The notes: generated by a model from the sequence alone, not told the origin. A DNA stretch of 64,000 nucleotides from Pelagimonas sp017744045 (GCF_017744045.1 NZ_JAGHRD010000015.1); one strand, 5' to 3'; shown: positions 16,835 to 26,266, numbered from the stretch's first letter. Numbers and translations: made by a program.

Positions 16835-17758
16835 CTAGCTTGACCCGCCAAGCCCCAGCGTTTCGTCGCGCAGCCAGGTCATCAACCCCATTGGGTCGCC
16901 GCTCCAGCGTTCGATGTCAGACGGGAGGATCGGGGTGCCGATATGGGGGCGTTGCGGCTTGTTCAGGGCGTGTTTGACTTCGAACAGCAAAAGCCCCTGC
17001 CGCAGCGTTTGCGAAGTCAGGCTGGCGATCTGATAGGCGCGGCTGTTTTGTCCGGGGAAGCGGATCGGGACAACGGTTGCCCCCGAGCGTTGGATCAATT
17101 TGGCGGTGAAGGCGCTCCAGGAGCGTTCAACTGCAGGGCCAAACCAGCGATCAGCTGAGGCCACCACCCCGGAGGGGAACAGCGCCAAGACCCCGCCATG
17201 TTTCAGATGGTCCATGGCGCGGCGGCGCATCTCAAGGCTTTTGTCCAGCGCGTCAGGATCATGGGCAAACGGCACCGGGATCATGAATTCGTCAATTTCG
17301 GCCACGCCGGTCAGCAGAGATCTGGTGAGGATCTTGTAATCGGTGCGGACGCGGCCAATGATTTCGGCCAGAACCATGCCGTCCACCAATCCATGCGGGT
17401 GGTTTGCGGTTATCACGACGGGGCCGGTTTTGGGGATGCGGGCAATTTCCGCATCGGGGGTTTCGATATCGATCCCCATGACGTTCAAGGCTTTGGGCCA
17501 AAAGGCCTGACCATGGGGCACGCCCATCGCCTCAAAGCGGCGAATCTTGCGCAACAGGCCGGGTTTGGCCGTGATTAGTTCAATGGCTTGAATGATCTTT
17601 TGCTGAACCGGGTTCGTAAAGGTCGTCGCATAGGACAAACGGCGACCATCATAGGGTTTTTCATCCAAAGACGTGCCATCCCCTTGCCCAGGATCGGACA
17701 AAGTGCTGTGACCAGGAGTGTCACCATTGCGTTGCGGTCTTCGGATTTTGGCCATCAC
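16835..17758 (-). CDS. Lysophospholipid acyltransferase family protein
   Basis: A predicted membrane-associated acyltransferase of 307 residues. The acceptor motif region ITANHPHGLVDGMVLA corresponds to the NH...D catalytic block of the hemolysin-like branch. FPSGVVASADRWFGPAVERSW and ATVVPIRFPGQNSRAYQIAS match the downstream substrate-binding blocks. The N-terminal 45 residues are polar and variable. It is the last gene of the leftward series that starts with the DHPS transporter, 18 bases after the universal stress gene. Its substrate is unknown, and any link to sulfonate use is only positional. Confidence 0.87.
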   Translation of the reverse strand: MMAKIRRPQRNGDTPGHSTLSDPGQGDGTSLDEKPYDGRRLSYATTFTNPVQQKIIQAIELITAKPGLLRKIRRFEAMGVPHGQAFWPKALNVMGIDIETPDAEIARIPKTGPVVITANHPHGLVDGMVLAEIIGRVRTDYKILTRSLLTGVAEIDEFMIPVPFAHDPDALDKSLEMRRRAMDHLKHGGVLALFPSGVVASADRWFGPAVERSWSAFTAKLIQRSGATVVPIRFPGQNSRAYQIASLTSQTLRQGLLLFEVKHALNKPQRPHIGTPILPSDIERWSGDPMGLMTWLRDETLGLGGSS

Positions 17759-17776
17759 GCCCCCTTTCGCACGATA

Positions 17777-18193
17777 TTAGGCCAGAGGACGCTGGATGAG
17801 AACCGAACAGGGCGCGCGACGGGCCACGCGTGCGGCGGTGGAGCCCAGAAAGTAGTCCATGGCCGACGGGTGGTGCGCGCCAACAATGATGAGATCTGCG
17901 CCCATCTCCTGAGCAACAGTTGTGATGCGAACACCCGGCTTGCCGGTTTCAACCCTGCAGTCGATGTCACTGGCCCCTTGAGCAAGGTCCTGAAGCGCGG
18001 CCATGATTTTGTCTGAGAGGCGGTTTTCGGTCTTAACGGTCACAAATTCAGCTGTGAAGCCCGGGATTTGTTCGAGCACGGTCAGCAAGGTGATCTTGCC
18101 CCCAGGGGCCAGCATTGCGCGCGCTGTTGCGATTTTCTTGGTCACGAGCGCCTCGTGGTCGATGGCAACCGGGATCAGGATAGAGGTGAACAT
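17777..18193 (-). CDS. Universal stress protein, UspA family
   Basis: A single UspA domain of 138 residues. It starts with FTSILIPVAIDHE and ends with VARRAPCSVLIQRP. The ATP-binding loop G-2x-G-9x-GS is represented by GAHHPSAMDYFLGSTAA with the first Gly replaced by a nearby variant, so nucleotide binding is likely but not certain. It lies 12 bases downstream of the YeiH-type exporter and reads in the same direction. Confidence 0.9.
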   Translation of the reverse strand: MFTSILIPVAIDHEALVTKKIATARAMLAPGGKITLLTVLEQIPGFTAEFVTVKTENRLSDKIMAALQDLAQGASDIDCRVETGKPGVRITTVAQEMGADLIIVGAHHPSAMDYFLGSTAARVARRAPCSVLIQRPLA

Positions 18194-18205
18194 TTTGGTG
18201 TCTCC

Positions 18206-19249
18206 TTAGGGGGTTGCGGTTGAAAACTGGGGGAGGAAAGTCAGCGCTAGCGCGACAAGGACCGCGAGAAACAAGGTCTCGACCAGCAACATGCCCGCCG
18301 CTGCCCGGCCAACCTTGAGCACTTCGGCGGGGCGTGTTTGCAGGCCCACCGCAGCGATAGAGGCGAGCAGGAGCCAACCAGACCCGCTGGCGGCGAGATC
18401 AAGCACGGGCTGCGGTAGCGCCAGCAGCGAATTCAGCGTGGCCAGGGCGATGAAACCGACAACAAAGGCAGGCATCAGAGGAGGGCGTTGATGCTCGGCC
18501 GCGGTGGTTGTGTGCCGGTGAATCAGGACGGTCGCGGCCATGATCACCGGTGCCAGCATCGCAACGCGCAGCAATTTCACCAAAGTGGCGGTTTCACCGG
18601 CTTCGGGCGAGATCGAGAACCCGGCCCCAACCACCTGCGCGACATCGTGGATTGTCGCGCCAAGATAGATCCCGGCCTTGTGATCGTCGAAGCCCAGAAA
18701 CTGGCTGAGGATCGGGTAAAGGATCATGGCGGCAGTCGACAGGAGGGTGACACCGACAACGGTAAAGACCAGGCGATCGTCGGATTTTTCGTCTTTGGGC
18801 TGGATGGCCGCAATCGCCATGGCGGCGGATGCGCCGCAAATGGCCACGGCCCCGGATGACAAAAAGGCAAACCGATTGGCAAAGCCAAAGAACCGCGCCA
18901 CGAGGAACCCAAAGCCGATTGTCACCGGTACCATGGCCACAACCAGCGCCACCACAGGCCAGCCAAGCGTTCCGATCATGTCAAAGCTGATCCGCAAGCC
19001 CAGTAAGGCGACGCCAAAGCGCAGGACGGTCTTGGCCCCAAAGGCGATGCCGGGGGCGCAATCGTCATGCGTGGAGAGAAAATTCATGCTGATGCCAAAG
19101 AGCAGCGCCAAGAGCATCGCGGGGGCCCCGTAATGTTCGGATATGAACCTGCTGGCCAGTGCAATCACGAGGATCACCATAACCCCCGGCAACAGGGCCT
19201 GAAGCCCCGCAATCCGGTCAGATTTTGAGAGGGTTAGTAGTAACTGCAC
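18206..19249 (-). CDS. YeiH-family putative sulfate/sulfite exporter
   Basis: A 347-residue polytopic membrane protein of the UPF0324/YeiH family, with about ten hydrophobic segments. Diagnostic blocks are AKTVLRFGVALLGLRIS, AICGASAAMAIAAI and YLGATIHDVAQVVGAG. Family members near sulfonate-degradation genes are regarded as exporters of sulfate or sulfite. Here the gene follows suyAB and the sulfolactate dehydrogenase gene, which supports export of the sulfite or sulfate released from sulfolactate. The transported ion is inferred from context. Confidence 0.87.
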   Translation of the reverse strand: MQLLLTLSKSDRIAGLQALLPGVMVILVIALASRFISEHYGAPAMLLALLFGISMNFLSTHDDCAPGIAFGAKTVLRFGVALLGLRISFDMIGTLGWPVVALVVAMVPVTIGFGFLVARFFGFANRFAFLSSGAVAICGASAAMAIAAIQPKDEKSDDRLVFTVVGVTLLSTAAMILYPILSQFLGFDDHKAGIYLGATIHDVAQVVGAGFSISPEAGETATLVKLLRVAMLAPVIMAATVLIHRHTTTAAEHQRPPLMPAFVVGFIALATLNSLLALPQPVLDLAASGSGWLLLASIAAVGLQTRPAEVLKVGRAAAGMLLVETLFLAVLVALALTFLPQFSTATP

Positions 19250-19264
19250 GGTGTCCCCTTGGAG

Positions 19265-20281
19265 TTAAGTCTGGGCATCAGGATTGGCCAGCTTTTGAAC
19301 CTGATGAAAAAGATGCGCGGGAACCTGCAACCCGTCGCTTTCGGCTCTGGCAATGGCCGCGTGGCGGCGCGCTCCCGGAAGCCGCGCGCCCGGCATGGCG
19401 GCGATCTGATCCAGCAGCGTTTTGACACGCGCGCCAAAATCACTGCGACTGCCCGGGTCTATGGCGATGATGGTTTGCCCGACATTGGGCCGTGGCCCAT
19501 CGGCATGAAAGAACGACCCGGCTTCGGCGCTAAAGGCACTGCCGGTCAGGGCCGAGGCAAGCACTTCGATCATCAGGGCCAGGGTGGTGCCCTTGGCATC
19601 TCCGATGGGCAGCATGGTGCCCTCTAGCGCGGCCTCGGGATCGGTGGTGGGCTGACCCTTGGCATCCAAAGCCCAGCCTTTGGGAATCGGCTTGCCTGCC
19701 TTTTTGGCGGCCATGACCTTGCCCCTTGCCACGACAGACAGGGACAGGTCGATGACCAGCGGAGGCGCATCTTTGACGGGTGTGGCAAAGGCGATGGGAT
19801 TGGTTCCAAAGACCGGATCCTTGGCCCCCCATGGGGCGATGGCCTTGGGCGTGTTGGCAACCATCAGACCGACCAGCCCGGCCTGGGCGATCTTTTCCAC
19901 ATGAATGGCCAAGGCCCCGCAATGATGCGAGTTGCCGATGGTCATGACGGCGATGCCCATCTCGCGCGCCAGGGGCAGGCCTGCGGCAAGCGCGGCGTCG
20001 ATGGCCGGATAGGCAAAGCCATAATCCGCCAGCACATGCAGGCTGGCCGGGGCGGGGCGGGTCAGGACCATATCGGCGTTTGGATTGATTTTGCCGCTTT
20101 GCAACTGGGCGGCGTAATCGGCCACCCGGGAAAACCCATGCCCGATCTGGCCCTCGCTCTCTGCCGCGACAAGAGCATGGGCAACGCTGGTTGCCACGCC
20201 CTTGGGCGCGCCCGATCTCTCAAACACTTGGGCCAAGAGCGAGAACGCGTCTTGCAGCGAGATTTGGACCGTTTCGGTCAT
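19265..20281 (-). CDS. comC: Ldh-family oxidoreductase, probable sulfolactate dehydrogenase
   Basis: A 338-residue member of the malate/L-lactate/sulfolactate dehydrogenase (Ldh_2) family, which uses NAD(P) without a Rossmann fold. ESEGQIGHGFSRVADYAAQL supplies the His-Gly substrate region. HHCGALAIHVEKIAQAGLVGLMVANTPKA and FGTNPIAFATP form the cofactor and active-site blocks. Family members include the ComC sulfolactate dehydrogenase. Between suyB and the exporter gene, a role in oxidising sulfolactate to sulfopyruvate, for example to invert its stereochemistry, is the best guess. Malate or another hydroxy acid remains possible. Confidence 0.75.
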   Translation of the reverse strand: MTETVQISLQDAFSLLAQVFERSGAPKGVATSVAHALVAAESEGQIGHGFSRVADYAAQLQSGKINPNADMVLTRPAPASLHVLADYGFAYPAIDAALAAGLPLAREMGIAVMTIGNSHHCGALAIHVEKIAQAGLVGLMVANTPKAIAPWGAKDPVFGTNPIAFATPVKDAPPLVIDLSLSVVARGKVMAAKKAGKPIPKGWALDAKGQPTTDPEAALEGTMLPIGDAKGTTLALMIEVLASALTGSAFSAEAGSFFHADGPRPNVGQTIIAIDPGSRSDFGARVKTLLDQIAAMPGARLPGARRHAAIARAESDGLQVPAHLFHQVQKLANPDAQT

Positions 20282-20348
20282 GGCATGGTTCCTTTGGCAA
20301 AGGCGGCCCGCAAAACGGCGGGCCGCCCAGTGATTTAGGCGCTGCGAT

Positions 20349-21527
20349 TTAGGCGCTGCGATACAGCTTGGTCATCGAGAATTCGCGATGCCCAAGAGCT
20401 TCGGCAGCGGTGTTGCGGCCATTGGCAGTGCGACGGATCATCTCGATCAGGGCATCACCGGCCTCGTCGATCGTTTGCTCGCGACGCAGGATGCCGGAGA
20501 CGTCAACATCCACATGCTCGCCCATGGTGCGGACGGTACGCGGGTTGGCTGTGATCTTGATCACCGGCACAATCGGGTTGCCGACAACATTGCCCTGACC
20601 GGTGGGGAAAGTGTGGATCACCGCGCCCCCCGCTGCCATGAGCGTCACACATTCCGCCGCGGCCGAAGAGCTGTCCATAAAGTACAGACCCTTGCCCGAT
20701 TTCGGCATTTCAGCAGGCTCAAGAATGTCGATAAACTGCGAGGTACGACCAATTTTTTCCAAGTTGCCCAAGGCTTTTTCTTCGATGGTGGTCAGGCCGC
20801 CCTCGATATTGCCTTTGGTCGGCTGGCTGTCAGACAGGTCATCGGTTTGGTGAGCAAAAATCACATCGTCCTGATAGGCCTTCCACATCTTGTACCAACG
20901 TGCACCCACCTCTTCGTTGATCGCGCGTTTCTGGCAAATATGTTCGGCACCGGTGATCTCGGAGGTTTCACCAAAGAAGCCGGTGATCCCTTCGGGCAGG
21001 AGTTTGTCATACATATTACCCACGGTCGGGCAGGATCCGAGGCCCGTTGTGGTGTCGCTTTCGCCGCATTTGGTCGAGACCCACAATTCGTTGATCGAGC
21101 ATTCCTCGCGCTGCAATTCGGTCGCCTTGTGAACGAAATCCTTGGCGGCCCAGGAGGCGCGGCGGATGGTTTCAAAATCGCCGTTCTGCTCGATCGAGAA
21201 TTCGGCCACTTCTTTACCGGTTTCGCGAATGCCATCGGCGATGCGCTTGGTCCAGCCCGGCTCGATCCCGATCACCACGACGGAATGCACATTCGGGTTG
21301 GCACCGGTGCCGATCATGGTGCGGAAATGCAATTCCAGATCTTCGCCAAATTGCAGGCGGCCATAGGCGTGAGGAATGGCCAGCGTGCCTTTGACATTGT
21401 TCGCAACCGCCTCGCAGGCGGCGTTGGAGATGTCATCGACAGGCAGGATAAGCACATGGTTGCGCACGCCCACGCGGCCATTTTCGCGCCGGTAGCCCAT
21501 GATGGTCATATTCGAATATTTGGTCAT
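20349..21527 (-). CDS. suyB: (2R)-sulfolactate sulfo-lyase, large subunit
   Basis: The catalytic subunit that splits (R)-sulfolactate into pyruvate and sulfite, related to altronate dehydratase (UxaA). The 392 residues follow SuyB throughout: NGRVGVRNHVLILPVDDISNAACEA, LQFGEDLELHFRTMIGTG, LWVSTKCGESDTTTGL, DSQPTKGNIEGGLTTIEEKALG, FMDSSSAAAECVTLMAAGG and PTGQGNVVGNPIVPVIKI. ATG 21527 starts at MTKYSN, as in homologues; an upstream start would overlap suyA. It lies 23 bases after suyA. Confidence 0.94.
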   Translation of the reverse strand: MTKYSNMTIMGYRRENGRVGVRNHVLILPVDDISNAACEAVANNVKGTLAIPHAYGRLQFGEDLELHFRTMIGTGANPNVHSVVVIGIEPGWTKRIADGIRETGKEVAEFSIEQNGDFETIRRASWAAKDFVHKATELQREECSINELWVSTKCGESDTTTGLGSCPTVGNMYDKLLPEGITGFFGETSEITGAEHICQKRAINEEVGARWYKMWKAYQDDVIFAHQTDDLSDSQPTKGNIEGGLTTIEEKALGNLEKIGRTSQFIDILEPAEMPKSGKGLYFMDSSSAAAECVTLMAAGGAVIHTFPTGQGNVVGNPIVPVIKITANPRTVRTMGEHVDVDVSGILRREQTIDEAGDALIEMIRRTANGRNTAAEALGHREFSMTKLYRSA

Positions 21528-21550
21528 TGTTCTGATCCTTGAGAAATGGG

Positions 21551-21856
21551 TTACCAGCGTTTGGTTTTGCAATTTTGGGTATGCACGTGACCGCCCTGGG
21601 GGATGTCGGCGATGATCTTGCCAATGTCCTCGCCGTATTTGATCGCGGTGTCGCCATCCTTGAGGTCCTTGAGTGCGATCTTGTGACCGATGGGCACATC
21701 CGCCCCGGCGGTCAGGCGGAATGTCGAATTGTCATGCGTGATGCAGCACAGCATATCGGTGCCTGCGGTCAGGCCTTCGACAACCACAACGCCGACATTA
21801 TCGGCCTCTTCATGCACCAGAAGATGCGGGATTTCGTTGGGAGCAGGGTTTGACAT
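21551..21856 (-). CDS. suyA: (2R)-sulfolactate sulfo-lyase, small subunit
   Basis: A 101-residue SAF-domain protein that pairs with SuyB to form the sulfo-lyase. The segments HLLVHEEADNVGVVVVEGL, GADVPIGHKIALKDLKDGD and the terminal YGEDIGKIIADIPQGGHVHTQN are shared with the N-terminal domain of altronate dehydratases. The position directly upstream of suyB, on the same strand, matches known suyAB operons. Confidence 0.94.
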   Translation of the reverse strand: MSNPAPNEIPHLLVHEEADNVGVVVVEGLTAGTDMLCCITHDNSTFRLTAGADVPIGHKIALKDLKDGDTAIKYGEDIGKIIADIPQGGHVHTQNCKTKRW

Positions 21857-21874
21857 GAATGTCTCCGGTTTTCT

Positions 21875-22837
21875 TTACGGTTTTAGGATGAGTTTGGGCG
21901 CAGACACGTAGCCTGCGCGGATATCGGCGAAGGCGGTGGCACCTTCTGACAGGGGGCGGGTTTCGACCCAATCCAGCGCGCCAAGCTGGCCGCTGAACAT
22001 GGCCGCGCAGGTGTCTTTGAAATCCTGAGCGGTATAGGTGTAAGTGCCGATGACGGTGATTTCCTGAAGCGTAATGCGACGGATATCAAAGCCGCCATCT
22101 GCGTCACCCAGGCCGATATGCATGATCACACCGCCGGGGCTGACAAGGGCCGAGGCCATGGCCCGCGTCGCGGCATAGCCGACCGCGTCCACGATCAGGG
22201 GGATGCCGGTGGCCGGGTTGTTGTCGATGCGGATGTCGCAGGTGTCGCGCAGATAAGCGGCCCGGACCTCGTTGGGTTCAGAAAGCGTCACATCCGTGAG
22301 GCCCATGGCGCGCAGCGACAGCGCCGCGGCAAGGCCAATCGCTCCACCGCCGATCACATGGGCGCGCCGCTCATCCGCCGGGTGCAGGGCGGCAAGGGCA
22401 AGCCGGACGGCGTGCCAGCTGACCGCAATGGGTTCGGCCAGCGCCGCCTGTTCCAGTGAGATGTGATCTGGGACTGCGACGAGGTTGCGCTCGGGAATGG
22501 CGACATAGTCGGCAAAGGCTCCCTCGCGCGGGGGCATTGAGATGATTTGCCGAGACGGGCAGAGATTTTCCCGCCCCGAACGGCTTGCGGCGCTGTTCGG
22601 ATCGGTCACAAGCGGATTGATCGTCACCCTGCGCCCGTCACTGGTGATGCCTGCGCCCTCGTGGCCAAGGATCAGGGGGGCAGGGCGGCGTTCGTCATGC
22701 CCGAGATAGGCATGCATATCTGACCCGCAAATGCCGACACTGTCGATTTTGACAAGGGTTTCGCCGTGATCGGGCCTTGGGTCGTCAAAGTCGCGATAGG
22801 CCAGGGTTTCGACACCGGTATAAACGAGCGCTTTCAT
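21875..22837 (-). CDS. Medium-chain (MDR) alcohol dehydrogenase, probable DHPS pathway enzyme
   Basis: A 320-residue zinc-dependent-type dehydrogenase. VGICGSDMHAYLG (catalytic Cys) and LILGHEGAG (catalytic His-Glu) are present, and the nucleotide-binding segment is HVIGGGAIGLAAALSLRAMG. The structural zinc lobe is odd: the usual four cysteines are reduced to one, in DPNSAASRSGRENLCPS. ATG 22837 overlaps the SDR stop as ATGA. In Cupriavidus, two dehydrogenases beside HpsN (HpsO, HpsP) interconvert DHPS enantiomers, and this gene with its SDR neighbour is a candidate for such a pair. Which of the two it is I cannot say. Confidence 0.8.
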   Translation of the reverse strand: MKALVYTGVETLAYRDFDDPRPDHGETLVKIDSVGICGSDMHAYLGHDERRPAPLILGHEGAGITSDGRRVTINPLVTDPNSAASRSGRENLCPSRQIISMPPREGAFADYVAIPERNLVAVPDHISLEQAALAEPIAVSWHAVRLALAALHPADERRAHVIGGGAIGLAAALSLRAMGLTDVTLSEPNEVRAAYLRDTCDIRIDNNPATGIPLIVDAVGYAATRAMASALVSPGGVIMHIGLGDADGGFDIRRITLQEITVIGTYTYTAQDFKDTCAAMFSGQLGALDWVETRPLSEGATAFADIRAGYVSAPKLILKP

Positions 22838-23580
22838 TTCGCTGTGAACCCCCCATCGACCATCAAAACCTGCCCCGTCACGAAGGCGCAGGCGTCTGAG
22901 CAAAAGAACAAGAGAGGGCCGTCGAGATCCTCGGGTTCGCCATTGCGACCGATACAGGTCTGAGCGGCGTTGCGGGCGGCCCGTTCGGGATCGTTAAACA
23001 CGGCGGCGGTCAGTTCCGTGCGGAAAAAGCCCGGCCCGATGGCGTTGACGCAAATCCCGTCTGCCGACCAGGCCTCGGCCATGGCGCGGGTCATCTGGGC
23101 GATGCCGCCCTTGGACGCGCCATAGCTCAGCCCGCCGGGAAAGGCGCGGTGGGATTGCAGCGAAGCGAAATTGACAATCCGCCCCCAGCCTTTTTCCTTC
23201 ATGCCCCCGACAAGGTGTTGGGACAGAAAGAACGGCACCGCCAGATTCAGGGCGAGCGTGGTGTCCCAGCCCTGTGGCGTGACCTCGTCCGCAGTTTCGC
23301 GAGTGTTGATTCCGGCGGCGTGAACAAGAATGTCGGGTGGGCCATAGGGGGCACAGGCCGCCTTCGCCAGATCGGCCAAACTGTCCCGGTCCGACAGATC
23401 CCAAGGCAAGGCATGGACCCCGTCCAAAGACGACAATGCCTCGGCCCGACGGGCAACGCCAATGGTGCGCGCCCCCGCCAAAGACAGGATTTCAGCGGCC
23501 CTGCGACCAAGGCCCGAACTGGCCCCGGTGACCAGGGCCACATGACCCGACAGATCTGGGAAATAGCTGGTCACGGTCAC
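22834..23580 (-). CDS. Short-chain dehydrogenase (SDR), probable DHPS pathway enzyme
   Basis: A classical 248-residue SDR. The cofactor motif is VALVTGASSGLGRRAAEIL, followed by the NNAG-like HAAGIN. The catalytic Ser is in VNFASLQS, Tyr and Lys are in LSYGASKGGIAQM, and the C-terminus is ACAFVTGQVLMVDGGF. It overlaps hpsN upstream by 4 bases and the MDR gene downstream by 4 bases, so the three are translated as a unit. A DHPS 2-dehydrogenase role (HpsO/HpsP type) is inferred from context. Confidence 0.84.
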   Translation of the reverse strand: MTVTSYFPDLSGHVALVTGASSGLGRRAAEILSLAGARTIGVARRAEALSSLDGVHALPWDLSDRDSLADLAKAACAPYGPPDILVHAAGINTRETADEVTPQGWDTTLALNLAVPFFLSQHLVGGMKEKGWGRIVNFASLQSHRAFPGGLSYGASKGGIAQMTRAMAEAWSADGICVNAIGPGFFRTELTAAVFNDPERAARNAAQTCIGRNGEPEDLDGPLLFFCSDACAFVTGQVLMVDGGFTAK

Positions 23581-24884
23581 CCCTCGGCGCTGAGGTCAAA
23601 GTTTTCGCCGGGGAAGAACTTGGCCAGACGCACATCGGCTGTCCGGGCATGCGCCTCCATACCTTCGAGGCGGGAAATGCGCGCGGTGGCTTCGGCGATG
23701 GGTTTCATCGCGTCCGCGGTCGAGCGCTGCCAGGTGACGATTTTCATGTATTTGTGAACGCTCAACCCGCCGGTATAGGTTGCGGCGCGGCTTGTCGGCA
23801 AAACGTGGTTGGTGCCCGACGCCTTGTCGCCAAAGGCAACCGTTGTTTCCTCGCCAAGGAAGAGCGATCCGTAGCATGTCAGCCGATCCAGCCACCAATC
23901 GAGATCCTGGGCCATCACGGTCAGGTGCTCGGGCGCATAGAAATCAGAGGTCTCAGCCATTTCTTCGCGATCCGCGCAGAGGATCACCTCGGCATAATCG
24001 CGCCAGGCCGCGGTGGCGTTGTCGCGGTTTACCTCTGGCAGGTCCTCGATCAACACGGGCACCAGGCGCATCACCTCCTCGGCCAGGGCCTTGTCGTCGG
24101 TGACCAGCCAAACCGGAGAGTTGTAGCCATGTTCCGCTTGCCCAACCAGATCCGTGGCCACAACCATCGGATCGGCTGAGGCATCGGCCAGGATCAGGCT
24201 GTCAGTGGGGCCCGCGATCATGTCGATGCCAACGCGGCCAAAGAGAATGCGCTTGGCCTCGGCCACGAACTGATTGCCTGGACCAACAAGGATGTTGGCC
24301 TTGGGCAAACCAAAGAGCCCAAAGGTCATCGCCGCCACGCCCTGGACGCCGCCCATGGCCATGATCTTGTCAGCGCCACAGACATGGGCCGCATAGACAA
24401 TGGCCGGGGCGATGCCCACATCCGGGCGCGGGGGGGAGCAGGCCACAATATGTTTGCACCCGGCGACTTTGGCGGTGGTGACGGTCATGATCGCGCTGGC
24501 CACGTGGCTGTAACGCCCTCCAGGCACATAGCAGCCCGCCGCATCCACCGGGATCATCTTTTGACCGGCGGTCAAACCGGGGATGACCTCGACCGCGATG
24601 TCGGACATTGACGCCTTTTGCGCCTCTGCAAAGCGTTTGACATTGGCGTGGCTGAATTCGATGTCGCGTTTCAGCTTGTCCGGGACAGCGGCAATCGCGG
24701 CCTGAATTTCGTCATCCGTCAGAATGACATTGCCGGAATAATTGTCGAATTTCGCCGCGTATTCCATGGCCTTGGCGTCGCCGCCGGTTTCAATATCGTT
24801 CAAGATTCCCTGAACGGTTTCGGTCACATCCGAAGCGCCGCTGCGCGCGGTCAGGGTTGCTTTCTTGAGATACTCACGAGTCAT
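23577..24884 (-). CDS. hpsN: Sulfopropanediol 3-dehydrogenase (HpsN), histidinol dehydrogenase family
   Basis: Predicted to oxidise (R)-2,3-dihydroxypropane-1-sulfonate with NAD+ in two steps to (R)-sulfolactate, the substrate of SuyAB. The 435 residues have the HisD fold: AAGCYVPGGRYSHVASAIMT, ANILVGPGNQFVAEAKRILFG, GQAEHGYNSPVWLVT (zinc Gln/His) and DKASGTNHVLPTSRAATYTGGL. No histidine-biosynthesis genes are near. Both the direct suyAB context and the TRAP genes identify it as HpsN rather than HisD. Confidence 0.92.
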   Translation of the reverse strand: MTREYLKKATLTARSGASDVTETVQGILNDIETGGDAKAMEYAAKFDNYSGNVILTDDEIQAAIAAVPDKLKRDIEFSHANVKRFAEAQKASMSDIAVEVIPGLTAGQKMIPVDAAGCYVPGGRYSHVASAIMTVTTAKVAGCKHIVACSPPRPDVGIAPAIVYAAHVCGADKIMAMGGVQGVAAMTFGLFGLPKANILVGPGNQFVAEAKRILFGRVGIDMIAGPTDSLILADASADPMVVATDLVGQAEHGYNSPVWLVTDDKALAEEVMRLVPVLIEDLPEVNRDNATAAWRDYAEVILCADREEMAETSDFYAPEHLTVMAQDLDWWLDRLTCYGSLFLGEETTVAFGDKASGTNHVLPTSRAATYTGGLSVHKYMKIVTWQRSTADAMKPIAEATARISRLEGMEAHARTADVRLAKFFPGENFDLSAEG

Positions 24885-24919
24885 TTTGAGAGTCCTTTAT
24901 TGGCCGCAATTCAGGCGGC

Positions 24920-26251
24920 TTAGCGGTAGACGTCAGGAAGAAGGGAAGTTGAGAACGCCGGGATATAGGCGATCGTCAGGGTCACGATCAGCATGAAGAA
25001 CACGAAGGGGATCGCGCGATAGGCAATCTTGAGAATGGATTCCCCGGTGATGCCCGACACGACAAACAAGTTCAGCCCCAGCGGTGGCGTGATAAAGCCA
25101 ACGCCCAACGCGGTGATCATCATGATGCAGAACTGGATCTGATTCATCTCGATCTCTTGCGCCAGCGGGTAGAGGATCGGTGCGAGGATCACGATGTTTG
25201 GCGTTGTTTCCATCACGCAGCCAGCGGCTACCAGGATCAGCACCATGATTGCGATCAACGCATATTCATTCGAGGTCATTGAAGTCAGGGCACCAACAAA
25301 GCCTTGGGGCACGCCGATGATGGCCAGTGCTTCGGCCAGCGGGATCGAAAAGGCGATGATTGGCAGAATAACCCCGTTCACCTTGGCAGAGCTGACCAAC
25401 ATGGCTGGGAAATCGCTGAATTTCAGCGTGCCAAGCAGGAAGCCCATGGCGATGGTGACAACCACGGCCACCGCGCCTGCTTCGGTTGGGGTCAGGCGGC
25501 CGGAAAAGATGCCGTAAAAGATGATGCCAGGCACCAGGAAGGCGTACCAACCGGATTTGAGCGTGCGCCACAGGTTCGCGCGCCATTCCGCAGCGGTCAT
25601 GATGCCGCCACCTTCCCACAGGTTGAGACGGTTCATGACGATATTGGTGACAAGGATCGCCGTCAGGATCAGCAGGCCAGGGATCAGCGCGGCCAGGAAC
25701 AGGGTCGACACCGCGATGCCCAGTACAAGTCCGATGATGATATAGGCGATGGATGGTGGGATAAGGATGCCGGTACAGGCGCCCGCCGCCACCAGGGCGC
25801 AGGCATAGGGGCGGGGATAGCCGCTTTCGACCAGCCGGTCGATGGTCATCCGGCCAACCGCCGCAGCCCCCGCCGCGTCCGAGCCTGAAATGGCCGCGAA
25901 CATGCCACAGACCAATACGGTGGCCGAGCCGAAGCCGCCTTTGGCCCAGCAGGTCAATGCCTCGGCCACATCTAGGAATTTTCGACTGAGCCCTGTTCGA
26001 ACCAGCACATCGCCGGTCAGGATGAACAAGGGAACCGCCGTCAAGGCAAAGGCATCAATGCCGGAAAAGAGCTTTTCGCCCAAAAGGCTGAGAGGCAGCG
26101 CCCCGGACATCACAAGCATGCAAATTGTTGCCGCTCCGATGGCCGCCCATACCGGAACAGCGAGCGCCACCAAAATAACGAACAGAAGGACAGAGGCGTA
26201 GAAATCCCATCCAAGTTCAAGGGTTTGAGCCCCCAGTTGTTGCCACATCAT
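24920..26251 (-). CDS. hpsM: TRAP transporter large permease (DctM/HpsM-like)
   Basis: A 443-residue DctM-type membrane subunit with about 12 hydrophobic segments. Family blocks include LFSGIDAFALTAVPLFILTGDVL, FGSATVLVCGMFAAISGSDAAGA and TPPLGLNLFVVSGITG near the C-terminus. It drives ion-coupled uptake with the small permease, whose gene ends 15 bases upstream. The adjoining hpsN and suyAB point to DHPS as substrate, as for the hpsKLM transporter of roseobacters; the symbol rests on that context. Confidence 0.86.
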   Translation of the reverse strand: MMWQQLGAQTLELGWDFYASVLLFVILVALAVPVWAAIGAATICMLVMSGALPLSLLGEKLFSGIDAFALTAVPLFILTGDVLVRTGLSRKFLDVAEALTCWAKGGFGSATVLVCGMFAAISGSDAAGAAAVGRMTIDRLVESGYPRPYACALVAAGACTGILIPPSIAYIIIGLVLGIAVSTLFLAALIPGLLILTAILVTNIVMNRLNLWEGGGIMTAAEWRANLWRTLKSGWYAFLVPGIIFYGIFSGRLTPTEAGAVAVVVTIAMGFLLGTLKFSDFPAMLVSSAKVNGVILPIIAFSIPLAEALAIIGVPQGFVGALTSMTSNEYALIAIMVLILVAAGCVMETTPNIVILAPILYPLAQEIEMNQIQFCIMMITALGVGFITPPLGLNLFVVSGITGESILKIAYRAIPFVFFMLIVTLTIAYIPAFSTSLLPDVYR

Positions 26252-26266
26252 TGGTCTGGCCCTCCC

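Noticed and set aside
20388..21542. A 384-codon open frame on the + strand through suyB
   Set aside because: It is the complement of suyB and a little of suyA, with no recognisable domain.
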